A DNA stretch of 64,000 nucleotides from Candidatus Aalborgicola danicus (GCA_016703945.1 JADJBC010000051.1:131147-195146); one strand, 5' to 3'; shown: positions 8,900-17,304, counted from the first letter of the stretch. Made by a program: numbers and translations. Notes: generated by a model not told the origin, from the letters alone.

Positions 8900-9793
8900 A
8901 TGGGAATATCACTCGACGGCAAACTGGTGGTGGCCATATCCAGCCGTGCCTTGTTCGACTTTGAAGAAGAAAACCAGGTGTTTGAACAGTCGGACGACAC
9001 CGCCTATATGCGCTTGCAACTGGAGCGGCTGGAGATACCCGCCAAGCCAGGTGTCGCGTTTTCTCTGGTGCAGAAGTTGCTGGCCTTTAACGCGGAGACG
9101 GCACAAAAGGTCGAAGTGGTGATTCTGTCGCGCAATGACCCGGTGAGCGGTTTGCGGGTGATGAAGTCCGCAGCGCACTACGCCTTGCCTATCATCCGCT
9201 GTTCTTTCACGCGAGGTGAACCGCCCTGGCGCTACCTCAAACCCTTGCGCGCCAATTTGTTTCTCAGCACACACCTGAGCGATGTGCGTGCCGCTTTGGC
9301 GGCGGGCGTGCCTGCGGCACAGGTTTACCCCCAGTCGGCGCATGCCAGCGACGCACACCCCAATGAGGTTCGCATCGCGTTTGACGGTGACGCCGTACTG
9401 TTCAGCGATGAAGCGGAACGGGTTTACCAATCCCAAGGGCTTTCCGCGTTTCAGCAACATGAAATGGACAAGGTTGCCCTGCCGTTGCCGGACGGCCCTT
9501 TCAAACCCTTGCTGGTCGCCTTGCACCGATTGCAACAGGCCTCTACCCCCCAAATGCGGATCCGCACGGCCCTGGTCACCGCCCGCAGCGCTCCGGCCCA
9601 TGAACGCGCCATTCGCACCCTGATGGACTGGAACATCGCGGTGGACGAGGCCATGTTCCTGGGGGGTCTGGACAAGGGAGAGTTTCTGCGTGAATTCGAA
9701 CCGGACTTCTTCTTTGACGACCAGACCGGTCACATCGAGTCGGCAGCCCGCCATGTGCCGTCAGGCCATGTGGTCAGTGGTATTCGGAATTAA
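8900..9793 (+). CDS. 5'-nucleotidase (NT5C1-like family)
   Basis: 297 residues matching the bacterial homologues of cytosolic 5'-nucleotidase IA: N-terminal VVAISSRALFDFEEEN (about 9-24), VILSRNDP (about 74-81) and FFDDQTGH near the C-terminus (about 274). Expected to dephosphorylate nucleoside monophosphates in the cytosol. It follows ilvA by 3 bp and overlaps the 3' end of the convergent queC gene by 4 bp. Confidence 0.88.
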   Translation: MGISLDGKLVVAISSRALFDFEEENQVFEQSDDTAYMRLQLERLEIPAKPGVAFSLVQKLLAFNAETAQKVEVVILSRNDPVSGLRVMKSAAHYALPIIRCSFTRGEPPWRYLKPLRANLFLSTHLSDVRAALAAGVPAAQVYPQSAHASDAHPNEVRIAFDGDAVLFSDEAERVYQSQGLSAFQQHEMDKVALPLPDGPFKPLLVALHRLQQASTPQMRIRTALVTARSAPAHERAIRTLMDWNIAVDEAMFLGGLDKGEFLREFEPDFFFDDQTGHIESAARHVPSGHVVSGIRN

Positions 9794-10539
9794 GGGCCGT
9801 AGTCGGGCTGGAGCTGCCCGGCGACGACTAACGGCGTCGTCGATTCACCGCGCAAAAACTTTTCGTATCCGTTGGCGCGCAACACACAGGCCGGGCACTC
9901 GCCACAGCCATAACCCCAGTCATGCCGATGGATGCGGTCCCCCAGATAACAGGTGTGGGTATGCTCAACAATCAGATCAACCAGAGCCTGCCCGCCCAGA
10001 ACCCTGGCCATGTCCCAGGTTGCCGCCTTATCAATCCACATCAAAGGGGTGTCAATCAGGTAACGCTTGTCCATGCCCAGGGACAAAGCCAGTTGCATGG
10101 CCTTCATGGTGTCGTCGCGGCAATCCGGGTAACCGGAAAAATCGGTTTCACACACGCCGGTGACGATGACCTGCAGGTCGCGCCGGTACGCCACGGCGGC
10201 TGCCAGCGTCAAAAACAACAGATTGCGCCCTGGTACAAAGGTGTTGGGCAGGCCCGAGCTTTCCATCTTGAAAGCAGTTTGCCGGGTCAGTGAGGTTTCG
10301 CTGACGGCTCCCAACACGGCCAGATCCAGCAAATGGTCTTCGCCCAATTTGGCAGCCCATTGCGGGAACTGCTGGCGGATTTGCTCCAGCACCTTGAGGC
10401 GGGCGTCCAACTCCACACTGTGGCGTTGGCGGTAGTCAAAGGCAATGGTTTCGACGCGCTGATAACGACTCAGAGCGAGCGCCAGGCAAGTTGTGGAATC
10501 CTGGCCACCGGAAAAAAGAACAAGGGCGCTGGTATGCAT
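9790..10539 (-). CDS. queC: 7-cyano-7-deazaguanine synthase QueC
   Basis: ATP-dependent ligase making preQ0 in queuosine biosynthesis. 249 residues with the N-terminal PP-loop LFSGGQDSTTCLALAL (about 8-23) and the C-terminal zinc site GCGECPACVLR (about 216-226). Normal length. Convergent with the 5'-nucleotidase gene (4-bp overlap); the HDAC-like gene lies 24 bp upstream on the same strand. Confidence 0.96.
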   Translation of the reverse strand: MHTSALVLFSGGQDSTTCLALALSRYQRVETIAFDYRQRHSVELDARLKVLEQIRQQFPQWAAKLGEDHLLDLAVLGAVSETSLTRQTAFKMESSGLPNTFVPGRNLLFLTLAAAVAYRRDLQVIVTGVCETDFSGYPDCRDDTMKAMQLALSLGMDKRYLIDTPLMWIDKAATWDMARVLGGQALVDLIVEHTHTCYLGDRIHRHDWGYGCGECPACVLRANGYEKFLRGESTTPLVVAGQLQPDYGP

Positions 10540-10563
10540 AACCGCAATGGTAATTTAATCCCC

Positions 10564-11604
10564 TCACCGGGCCAGAAAGCCCTCCAGCACGTTGGCGGCG
10601 TTGACACCCACTTCGGCCACCGCATAACCCCCTTCAAACACCAGCACCGTCGGCAAACCCGCTGCCGCCAGCCGTTCGCCCACACGCAAGTAGTCTGCGC
10701 TTTGCAGCAGGAAACCGGAGATGGGGTCACCAGCAAAGGTATCCAACCCGAGCGACACCACCAGGGCCTGTGCCCCAAAACGCTGGATGGCTCGCAACGC
10801 ATGCTCGAGCGCGGCAAACCAGGTCTCAAACCCGGTGCCGCGCGGCAGCGGAAGATTGAGGTTGGTACCCAGCCCCGCTCCAACCCCGGCTTCATCCGCA
10901 TGGCCCAGGAAGAACGGGTATTCGCTGCGCGGGTCGCCGTGGATGCTGGTGAAGAACACATCGGGGCGGTCGTAAAAGATGGCTTGTGTGCCGTTGCCGT
11001 GGTGGTAGTCGATATCGAGCACCGCCACTCGCTCCATGCCTGCATCGCACAGGTGCTGGGCGGCCAGTGCCGCGTTGTTCAGGAAGCAGTAGCCGCCAAA
11101 GAAATCGGCACCCGCATGGTGGCCGGGTGGGCGGCTCAGTGCAAAAGCGGCGCGGTCGCCCTGCACTAGCCGCTGCGCTGCGCTGAGCGCACATTCGGCC
11201 CCGGTCCGCGCCGCCACCCAGGTGCCCGCAGTGAAGGGTGTTCCTGCATCAAACGAGTACAAGCCCACCTTGGCGGAAAAATTGTCGGGCTCTATGTCAG
11301 TGCGAAAGGTCCGCGTCGGCCAGACCGAGGGCAAGATGTCTTTGTCCGCATTGCCTGAATCCAACGCCAGCCACTGGTCCCACGCGGTAGCCAGGAAGCG
11401 CAGGTAACGCGGGCTGTGGATGCGCGCCAGCGCCACGTCGTCAAATGCGTCGGGGTGCTGCACGCTGCCCAACTTGCGGCGCTGCAGTTCGGCCAGCACA
11501 TGGTCAGCGCGGGCCGGCACTTCAAAACACGGCACCAGTGCGCCGCGGAACATTTCGACCTTGCCTTGGTGGCGGGCGTGCAGGTGGTTGTAGAAGGTGA
11601 TCAT
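10564..11604 (-). CDS. Histone deacetylase-like / acetylpolyamine amidohydrolase
   Basis: 346 residues of the arginase/deacetylase fold. Catalytic His pair in RPPGHHAG (about 159-166), zinc ligands in DIDYHHGNGTQAIFY (about 197-211), and late DTFAGDP (about 285). N-terminal MITFYNHLHARHQGK is typical of the acetylpolyamine amidohydrolase branch rather than AcuC. Likely removes acetyl groups from small amines; true substrate not readable. Runs toward queC with a 24-bp gap. Confidence 0.88.
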   Translation of the reverse strand: MITFYNHLHARHQGKVEMFRGALVPCFEVPARADHVLAELQRRKLGSVQHPDAFDDVALARIHSPRYLRFLATAWDQWLALDSGNADKDILPSVWPTRTFRTDIEPDNFSAKVGLYSFDAGTPFTAGTWVAARTGAECALSAAQRLVQGDRAAFALSRPPGHHAGADFFGGYCFLNNAALAAQHLCDAGMERVAVLDIDYHHGNGTQAIFYDRPDVFFTSIHGDPRSEYPFFLGHADEAGVGAGLGTNLNLPLPRGTGFETWFAALEHALRAIQRFGAQALVVSLGLDTFAGDPISGFLLQSADYLRVGERLAAAGLPTVLVFEGGYAVAEVGVNAANVLEGFLAR

Positions 11605-11617
11605 GCAACAAGGAGCA

Positions 11618-12580
11618 TCAGGGCTGGCGCATCAGACCCAACTTTTCGACGAGGGCTTTTTCTTTGGTGAAGGTGTCTTGCGCAAACTTGAGGTAGGTGG
11701 CCGAGTTCATGTACATGGGCACCATGTCGTAACGGGCCAGCGCCGTCACGTAGCTCTCCTGCTCCATGGCCTGTTTGAAGGCATCGTGCAGGCGTTTGAT
11801 GACTGCGGGCGGTGTGCCCTTGGGCGCGCCGATGCCAAAGGGCGAGTTCTGCACCAGGTCCAGCCCCAGTTCCTTGAGCGTGGGCGCATCAGGAAATTTG
11901 GCCAACCGCTCGGCACCCCAGGTGTTGAGCACCCGCAGCTTGCCGGCCGCCACTTGCGGTGCAAAGCCGGTGGAATCGGCCGCGGCCATGATCTGCCCGC
12001 CCAGGATGGCTTGCATCAGGTCGGCACTGCCCTTGTAGGGCACATGCAGCAGTTGCAGACCCAGCTTCTGGGCGATCAGCTCCATGGTCAGGTGCGGGCT
12101 GGTCATGGTGCCGGTGGAGCCATAAGACAACAGGCCAGGGTTGGCCTTGGCCCAGGCCACAAAGTGCGTCCAGGTGCGCAGCGCCGAATCTGCCGGCACG
12201 ACCAGGCCAAAGGCATAGCCAGTGACGTTGAGCACGTAGCTGATGTCCTTGATCGGGTCCCAGTTGATCTTGGTGGTGTAAGGCAGGCGGAACACGCCCA
12301 GCGGGATTTGCGCAACCGTGTAGCCGTCGGGCGCGGCGGTCTGCAATTGCTGGGCCGGCATGGTGCCACCGGCGCCCGGCTTGTTCTCCACCACCACCGG
12401 TTGACCGAGGATCTTGCCTGCGGCATCGGCCAGCGCGCGCATGGTGATGTCGGTGGGCCCACCGGCCGGGAACGCAATCACCAGCTTGATGGGCTTGACC
12501 GGAAATGCCTGCGCATGGGCGTCCAGCAGGGGAGCAGCGAGAGCGGTGGCGGCGAGTTGTACCAGGTGTCGGCGTTGCAT
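11618..12580 (-). CDS. Bug-family tripartite tricarboxylate transport substrate-binding protein
   Basis: 320 residues from ATG 12580, chosen because GGAG sits about 9 nt upstream and the chain then starts with a Tat/Sec-like leader (QRRHLVQLAATALAAPLL, cleavage near AHA-Q). The mature protein has the Bug motif PVKPIKLVIAFPAGGPTDI (about 28) and PGAGG (about 68). Bug proteins bind carboxylates or other small solutes in the periplasm; many are orphans, as this one appears to be, since no TctA/TctB genes are adjacent. Follows hsdM's stop after 78 bp in the opposite order, so no operon link is evident. Confidence 0.9.
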   Translation of the reverse strand: MQRRHLVQLAATALAAPLLDAHAQAFPVKPIKLVIAFPAGGPTDITMRALADAAGKILGQPVVVENKPGAGGTMPAQQLQTAAPDGYTVAQIPLGVFRLPYTTKINWDPIKDISYVLNVTGYAFGLVVPADSALRTWTHFVAWAKANPGLLSYGSTGTMTSPHLTMELIAQKLGLQLLHVPYKGSADLMQAILGGQIMAAADSTGFAPQVAAGKLRVLNTWGAERLAKFPDAPTLKELGLDLVQNSPFGIGAPKGTPPAVIKRLHDAFKQAMEQESYVTALARYDMVPMYMNSATYLKFAQDTFTKEKALVEKLGLMRQP

Positions 12581-12658
12581 GGAGGGCTCCTGAAGTTGGG
12601 GAATCAAGAGATTAGAACGGACTCGTGAAACACTTGCCATGCGGTTAACCCGTGGGAC

Positions 12659-14155
12659 CTAATCGATTACATCCTCGGCCAAATCGCCGGCAATCAGCTT
12701 GAATTGCTCCAGCGCCGCCTGCAGGTCTTCCACGATCTCCAGCGCAATCACACCCGGTGCGGGCAGGTTGTCGCTGTCGGCCAATGAATCATCCTTGAGC
12801 CAGAAGATGTCCAGGCTGGTTTTGTCTCGCGCCACGAGTTCGTCATAGTTATAGGCGCGCCAGCGGCCGTCCAGGGTTCTCGGGCGTCCAGGTGGCTTGG
12901 CGCTGGTGGCGGTTACCGGCTTGGTACAGCTCTACAAACTCATTCAAATCTGCACGCGTGAGCGGGCTGGTCTTGAGGGTGAAGTGCTTGTTGGTGCGCA
13001 GGTCATAGATCCACAGCTTTTTGGTCCATGGTGTCTCGCTCGCGCCTTTTTTCTCGAAGAACACTACGTTGGCCTTCACGCCCTGTGCGTAGAACAGGCC
13101 GGTGGGAAGTCTTAGAAGTGTGTGCACATCACACTCGTGCAGCAGCTTCTTGCGAATAGTCTCGCCCGCGCCGCCTTCAAACAACACGTTGTCGGGCAAC
13201 ACCACCGCCGCCCGTCCATGCTGCTTCAGCAGGGTCTTGATGTGCTGCACAAAGTTGAGCTGCTTGTTGCTGGTGGTGGCCCAGAAGTCGTCGCGCTCAA
13301 TGGTGTCTTTCTCGGTGCCGGTGCGGCCGTCTTCCCCCACGATGACGGTGCTGCTCTTCTTACCAAACGGCGGGTTGGCCAGCACCACTTCAAAGCGCTC
13401 GCCGGGGTCGGCGGCCAGTGCGTCGCCCACCACCACGGGCACCTGCTTTTCGGAGCCGATGCCGTGCAACATCATGTTCATTGCACACACGCGTGCCGTG
13501 CCCTGCACCAACTCGTAGCCGGTGAAGGCTTTTTCTTTCAGGTGCTTGAGCTGCTCGCGCGTCAGGTTTTTGTTATGGGCGGTGATGTAGTTGTGCGCGG
13601 TGAACAAAAAGCCACCCGTGCCACAGGCCGGGTCGGTAATGCGCTCGCCGGGTTGTGGGGCGATGCAGTCCACCATGGCCTGAATGAGCGCACGCGGCGT
13701 GAAGTATTGGCCTGCGCCACTTTTGGTGTCTTGCGCGTTCTTTTCCAACAGGCCTTCGTAGGCATCGCCTTTGACGTCTGCCCCAGAATGGTCCAGGTCT
13801 CGGCGTCGATCAAGTCCACAATCACGCGTCGCAGTTTGGCCGGGTCCTGAAACTTGTTTTGCGCCTTGCCAAAAATCAGGCCCAGCGTGCCCTTCTCTTG
13901 CCCCAGCTTTTCCAGCGCGTGGCGGTAGTGGTCAAACAGCTCGTCGCCGTCCTTGGCCAGCAGCGTGGGCCAGGCGTAGGCGGCGGGCACGATGCTGGGC
14001 TGGTTGTAGGGCGGCGCGCTGCGCTCGTCGGCCATCTTGAGGAACAGCAGGTAGGTGAGCTGCTCCACATAGTCGCCATAGCTCATGCCGTCGTCGCGCA
14101 GCACGTTGCAGTAGTTCCAGAGCTTCTGGACGAGGGAGTTGGTGGTGGTGTTCAT
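12659..14155 (-). pseudogene. hsdM: Type I restriction-modification methyltransferase subunit HsdM, two compensating frameshifts
   Basis: N6-adenine methyltransferase subunit of a type I system. The N-terminal HsdM_N helices are in one frame (14155 to about 13785), the SAM-binding core with GAGQYFTPRALIQAMV, DPACGTGGFL and the catalytic NPPFGKK in a second, and the C-terminal tail (to stop TAG at 12659-12661) in the original frame. A base seems missing in the CCCC run at 13781-13784 and one extra near 12874-12876; the net length of 498 codons is normal. The start overlaps the NTase stop (ATGA), so translation is coupled to the wHTH-NTase pair. Either inactivated or damaged by sequencing indels. 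Confidence 0.9.
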
Positions 14156-14841
14156 AGGTCTTTCAATTGTGCAATCTGCATCAACCTTGTTTTGATGATT
14201 TGCTCTCGCTCCGGGTCGCTCAGCAAACCGGGCAACGCATTGTGGAAAGTGGGCATGTCCAGCAGTGCTGCTACGGATTGGCCCACGTGTTTGCGGACTG
14301 CTGCGTGGGCGGTGGCCATCTCTTGTGCCACAGAACTGCGCCCCTCCATCACCGTCATGATGTCTTCGAGGTCATGGCTCAGGTACACGTCATTGTTACC
14401 ACGGTCTTTGAATGCTTCGAATTTGGTCGCCAAAAAGTGCGGTGCCGACAAGTGTCGCAATTTCAAACCACCAGCCAGTTCCACCGCAAGGGCCGCATCA
14501 AAGCCCACCCGGTACCACCGGTTGGCGAAGCCCAGCACCTTTTCGTCCAATGGCACCAAATCCAGCTGCATGCGGTTCCAGTACCAGCGAAACGGCGGCG
14601 TGTTGTCGGCCATGGTCTGCTTGAAGCCACGGTCCATCAATTCATCTGCCACGCGGTGGTAAGCCACTAGCGAAGCCACCTCCACAATCGCGTCCACATC
14701 TTCTGTGGGACGCACATCCATCAATTCCGCATCGTCCACCAGCAAGCCAGTGGCGCACCCGCCGACGAACACGACCTGTTCACACAGCGGCCCCATCGCC
14801 TGCGCCATGGCAATCAACATGGCCAAATTCGGATTAGCCAT
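14152..14841 (-). CDS. AbiEii-like nucleotidyltransferase embedded in the RM locus
   Basis: 229 residues. The N-terminal nucleotidyltransferase motif is visible: VFVGGCATGLLV (about 24-35) followed by RPTEDVDAIV (about 44-53), giving the GG...DxD pattern of the polymerase-beta fold, and later a K-rich helix region (LATKFEAFKDRG, about 137-148) as in AbiEii-type toxins. It overlaps the upstream wHTH gene by 8 bp and the hsdM start by 4 bp. By analogy to type IV toxin-antitoxin pairs it may nucleotidylate tRNA or another target, but this is inference; it could instead regulate restriction activity. Confidence 0.75.
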   Translation of the reverse strand: MANPNLAMLIAMAQAMGPLCEQVVFVGGCATGLLVDDAELMDVRPTEDVDAIVEVASLVAYHRVADELMDRGFKQTMADNTPPFRWYWNRMQLDLVPLDEKVLGFANRWYRVGFDAALAVELAGGLKLRHLSAPHFLATKFEAFKDRGNNDVYLSHDLEDIMTVMEGRSSVAQEMATAHAAVRKHVGQSVAALLDMPTFHNALPGLLSDPEREQIIKTRLMQIAQLKDL

Positions 14842-15514
14842 ACATGGGGCCCTTCACCTTTTTGGGTGCATTTGGGTCAATCAGCGCTTGCAGCCGCTCC
14901 AGTGCCATGCCGCGCTCGCGCGCTTTGCCCACCCGCAGTGCGTCAAACAAGGCCAGCATTTCATACAGCTTGGCATCCTGCATTGCCGCAAAGGGCACAG
15001 ACGGGTGCAGCGGCTCTACACCCACACCGCGCACCGAGCCATTGGGGTGCGGCCAAACAAAGTCGGTGCTGCCTGGCGCAAACACCCCTGCAAAGGCAGG
15101 TGCACTATGGCTGGTAGGCACGCCCACTACCAGTGGTAGCCGCACACCGGGGAAGGCATATTTGGCTCCGTGTAGGGCAAACTCGGCCAGGTTGTGGGAA
15201 TGGGGGCGCACCGGGTTGTCGGCCACGGCCTCGCTTTCGGCATCAACCGCGCGGCGCAAACGCTTGCGCGTAACACGGTAGATGCCTTGCGGCTCTTGCA
15301 CCGATGGGGCTGTGTCGGAACTGCCAGCCTCCGGCAGCGAAACCGCTGGCCGGTTTTGCAAAAGCAACCCAGCTTCCAGTGCCCGCTTTACTGCTCCATG
15401 CGCCTCCGACACACTAATGCCCAGCTCCTGCGCCAGCCGCGCATACGTCCAGCGCTGCTCACCCCAAGCCACGAGCTTGAGGGCAACCAGGAAGTCTTGG
15501 GGTTTGAGCTGCAT
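14834..15514 (-). CDS. Winged-helix DNA-binding protein, likely autoregulator/antitoxin of the NTase
   Basis: 226 residues. Residues about 5-52 form a winged helix-turn-helix (DFLVALKLVAWG..., RLAQELGISVSEAHGAVKRA). The middle has low-complexity linker, and the C-terminal half (about 105-226) resembles no domain I can name; it ends in a basic tail. A perfect 19-bp inverted repeat includes its start codon, pointing to autorepression. Together with the overlapping nucleotidyltransferase gene it recalls AbiEi/AbiEii architecture (wHTH antitoxin plus NTase toxin), though the C-terminal part is not a clear AbiEi domain. Confidence 0.7.
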   Translation of the reverse strand: MQLKPQDFLVALKLVAWGEQRWTYARLAQELGISVSEAHGAVKRALEAGLLLQNRPAVSLPEAGSSDTAPSVQEPQGIYRVTRKRLRRAVDAESEAVADNPVRPHSHNLAEFALHGAKYAFPGVRLPLVVGVPTSHSAPAFAGVFAPGSTDFVWPHPNGSVRGVGVEPLHPSVPFAAMQDAKLYEMLALFDALRVGKARERGMALERLQALIDPNAPKKVKGPMYG

Positions 15515-15556
15515 TTACATTCAATATTCGTGAATCGCGAATATTGAATGTAAATG
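15512..15556. promoter_or_regulatory. Perfect 19-bp inverted repeat over the wHTH start codon (candidate operator)
   Basis: Arms 15512-15530 and 15538-15556 are exact reverse complements with a 7-nt spacer; core arm TTACATTCAATATTCG. The left arm contains the start codon of the wHTH gene (CAT on the plus strand at 15512-15514). AT-rich, strictly symmetric, and placed where a repressor would block both promoter and ribosome access. Confidence 0.8.
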
Positions 15557-15580
15557 AATTGCCATGCAAAAGCAAGATAC

Positions 15581-15640
15581 GAATGAAATTGGCCTCTAGC
15601 CCTCGTATTCATTGCGCAAGCAGCTATAAATTTTGCAGCA
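15581..15640 (+). repeat. Dispersed repeat R2
   Basis: Reads GGCCTCTAGCCCTCGTATTC then ATTGCGCAAGCAGCTATAAA. Nearly identical for about 48 nt to R3 at 16461, so it flanks the PIN/AbrB pair as a direct repeat. It also supplies the last codons and stop codon of the PIN gene. Confidence 0.85.
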
Positions 15641-16082
15641 ATTCCAAGGCTAGCGGATGCCTGAACAAGGCATCCAAAGTCAAAATCGGGCAAGCACTGG
15701 CCTGCTCAAACTCTTCGGCAATGGCCAGCAGATCCCTGTCGCCAGACACCAGCACTTGGGCTTTTCCCGCCACGGCGAGGTGCATAAAAGGCTCGTCGAG
15801 CACATCGCGGCACGCGGGCACCAGGGGTGGCGGTTGGGGGATACGCACTGTCTCGGTGTACGGCAGGTAGTCGGCTAGCAACTCATCCTGCTCTGCTTGC
15901 GACAAGCGGAACTTGGGGTAGGCCAACACCCGCACCAGCTCTTGCACCGTGGCGGTGCTGGCCAATGGCAAGAGTGATCCCTGCTGCCACGCCCGCCGCA
16001 CGCGCCCGGCCGCCCCGCCGCCGAACACCAGCGCAGACAAAACCACGTTGGTATCCAGCACCACCCGCGCTGGGGCGCTCAT
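15624..16082 (-). CDS. PIN-domain toxin (putative toxin-antitoxin component, PIN family)
   Basis: 152 residues of the PIN ribonuclease fold: VVLDTNVVLSALVF (about 8-21) with the first acidic residue, a mid-chain Asp/Glu pair, and VSGDRDLLAI (about 111-120) with the later acidic residues. Expected metal-dependent RNase acting on RNA. The start overlaps the AbrB-type antitoxin stop by 4 bp. The C-terminus (LQNL, stop TAG) is formed by dispersed repeat R2, so the natural tail may have been altered by the repeat. Confidence 0.85.
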   Translation of the reverse strand: MSAPARVVLDTNVVLSALVFGGGAAGRVRRAWQQGSLLPLASTATVQELVRVLAYPKFRLSQAEQDELLADYLPYTETVRIPQPPPLVPACRDVLDEPFMHLAVAGKAQVLVSGDRDLLAIAEEFEQASACPILTLDALFRHPLALELLQNL

Positions 16083-16426
16083 GTCTTGGTCTGGGCCTTT
16101 TTGGCAGCCGCCTTCTTGGGCTTGGCAGGGGTCAAAGCATACGGCGCCGCCGACTCGGCAGCCATGGCTGGCGCTGCCTGGGGCGCTCTGGCCCAGGCTA
16201 CGGCATCGGCCATATCGCCATCCGTTAAATCCAGCTCAGCCAGCTTGGCCCGCACCGCGTCCCCGCGCTGGATGCGCACGGGCGTGAGGATGATCTGCCC
16301 GGCCCGGGCCTCCACATCAAAATATTCCGCGGCCCCCACCGCCTGCGTCACGCTCTTGGGCAGCGTGAGCTGGTTCTTGGAAGTGAGTTTGGCGAGCATG
16401 GCATTTGGAGCAAAGTAAGGATTCAT
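16079..16426 (-). CDS. AbrB/SpoVT-type antitoxin partner of the PIN toxin
   Basis: 115 residues. SpoVT-AbrB swapped-hairpin DNA-binding domain at about 10-55 (AKLTSKNQLTLPKSVTQAVG), then a linker ending in an Ala/Lys-rich basic tail. The 4-bp overlap with the PIN gene is the standard antitoxin-toxin layout. The start could instead be the ATG at 16399 (MLAKLTSK), where most relatives begin; neither has a strong ribosome binding site. Confidence 0.82.
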   Translation of the reverse strand: MNPYFAPNAMLAKLTSKNQLTLPKSVTQAVGAAEYFDVEARAGQIILTPVRIQRGDAVRAKLAELDLTDGDMADAVAWARAPQAAPAMAAESAAPYALTPAKPKKAAAKKAQTKT

Positions 16427-16460
16427 TACTTTACGCCAAATACATGAACGCAGGCAAGTT

Positions 16461-16527
16461 ATGAATGAAATTGGCCTCTAGCCCTCGTACTCATTGCGCG
16501 AGCAGCTATCAAACCAGTAGCAAAAAT
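16461..16527 (+). repeat. Dispersed repeat R3
   Basis: Same element and orientation as R2 (GGCCTCTAGCCCTCGTACTC, then ATTGCGCGAGCAGCTATCAA). It separates the PIN/AbrB module from the PPC/CopG module and touches the PPC gene's stop codon. Confidence 0.85.
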
Positions 16528-16946
16528 CAACCTCGCACCCGGATCACCAGCTCGTCATAGCCGGTGTGCGCATCCGGCTCGCGGGTGAACTGCCAGTCGG
16601 GCAGCAGGGCCAGCAGCACCTCGGCCGTGGTGAGCACAATGCAGCCCGGCGCCACATGCCCGCCCAGCACCTGCCCTGTGGCGGTGGAAATGGCCATGTG
16701 CATGTGCGAGGCGGTCTTGTCGCCGTCCACTGCCACCGTGCCCGAGAGGGTGAGTATCTCCATGCTCTCGGTGAGCCGCGTGGGCTGCGCCGCGGCTGCC
16801 AAGCGGATGCCCGCCGTGGACAAGCTGCCGATGCCGGACAGCACAAAAGCTGCGCGGCAGTTTCGGGCGAGGACTGCGGCTTCCAGCGCAGCGCGCAGGT
16901 CCTGGCCGGGGGTGAGTCGTACGGGGAGTGTCTTCATGCGTTTCAT
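16527..16946 (-). CDS. PPC/DUF296 domain protein
   Basis: 139 residues from ATG 16946 (MKRMKTLPVRLTPGQDL; an ATG at 16937 is also possible). PPC-fold (plant and prokaryote conserved) signature features: AFVLSGIGSLSTAGIRLA (about 38-55), HMHMAISTATGQVLGGH (about 81-97), then CIVLTTAEV. Bacterial stand-alone PPC proteins are of unknown function, some proposed to bind DNA. It is antisense to the brnT relic over 16927-16946 and is not obviously part of the toxin-antitoxin content. Confidence 0.8.
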   Translation of the reverse strand: MKRMKTLPVRLTPGQDLRAALEAAVLARNCRAAFVLSGIGSLSTAGIRLAAAAQPTRLTESMEILTLSGTVAVDGDKTASHMHMAISTATGQVLGGHVAPGCIVLTTAEVLLALLPDWQFTREPDAHTGYDELVIRVRG

Positions 16947-17032
16947 AGTAATCTCTTGGACCAAGCGCACGAAGCTGCGCAGCCAGAGACATGCACCGAA
17001 AGGAGCGAGCCGTTTATGAACAAGCCGACTAA
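16927..17032 (+). pseudogene. Relic of a BrnT-type toxin C-terminus
   Basis: One frame reads RFIVISWTKRTKLRS and, after a frame change near 16980, another reads ARDMHRKERAVYEQAD then stop at 17030-17032. This matches the C-terminal end of BrnT toxins (…SAR-x-M-x-RxERxxYE). It overlaps the downstream CopG antitoxin start by 17 nt, the usual BrnT/antitoxin overlap. Only about 35 of the usual ~90 residues remain; the 5' part is replaced by the divergent PPC gene. Confidence 0.6.
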
Positions 17033-17297
17033 ATCTGTGCCGAGCACAGCTATTCCGAAATTCGCCAACGAGGCGCAAGAGCGCGCGTATTGGGAATCTC
17101 ACGACTCCACCGAACACCTGGACTGGTCCAAGGCGAAAAAGGCAACGCTGCCCAACCTGAAGCCCACCACCAAAACCATTTCGCTGCGGCTGCCGCAGCA
17201 TCTGCTGGACTCACTAAAAGTAGCCGCCAACGCCCGCGATGTACCCTACCAATCGCTCATCAAGGTTTGGCTGCAAGAGAAGCTTCACAGCCAATAA
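17016..17297 (+). CDS. CopG/RHH-family antitoxin (BrnT partner), now orphan
   Basis: 93 residues from ATG 17016 with AAAGGAG 11 nt upstream. N-terminal toxin-binding part includes FANEAQERAYWESHDST (about 15-31), a hallmark of antitoxins paired with BrnT-like toxins; the C-terminal ribbon-helix-helix is TKTISLRLPQHLLDSLKVAA (about 52-71). Its toxin gene survives only as the overlapping relic, so this looks like an antitoxin left behind. Confidence 0.8.
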   Translation: MNKPTKSVPSTAIPKFANEAQERAYWESHDSTEHLDWSKAKKATLPNLKPTTKTISLRLPQHLLDSLKVAANARDVPYQSLIKVWLQEKLHSQ

Positions 17298-17304
17298 TCA
17301 GGGG

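Noticed and set aside
7266..8912. Long minus-strand ORF (548 residues) antisense to ilvA
   Set aside because: It mirrors the ilvA coding sequence; no conserved domain, no ribosome binding site, typical of high-GC third-position shadows.
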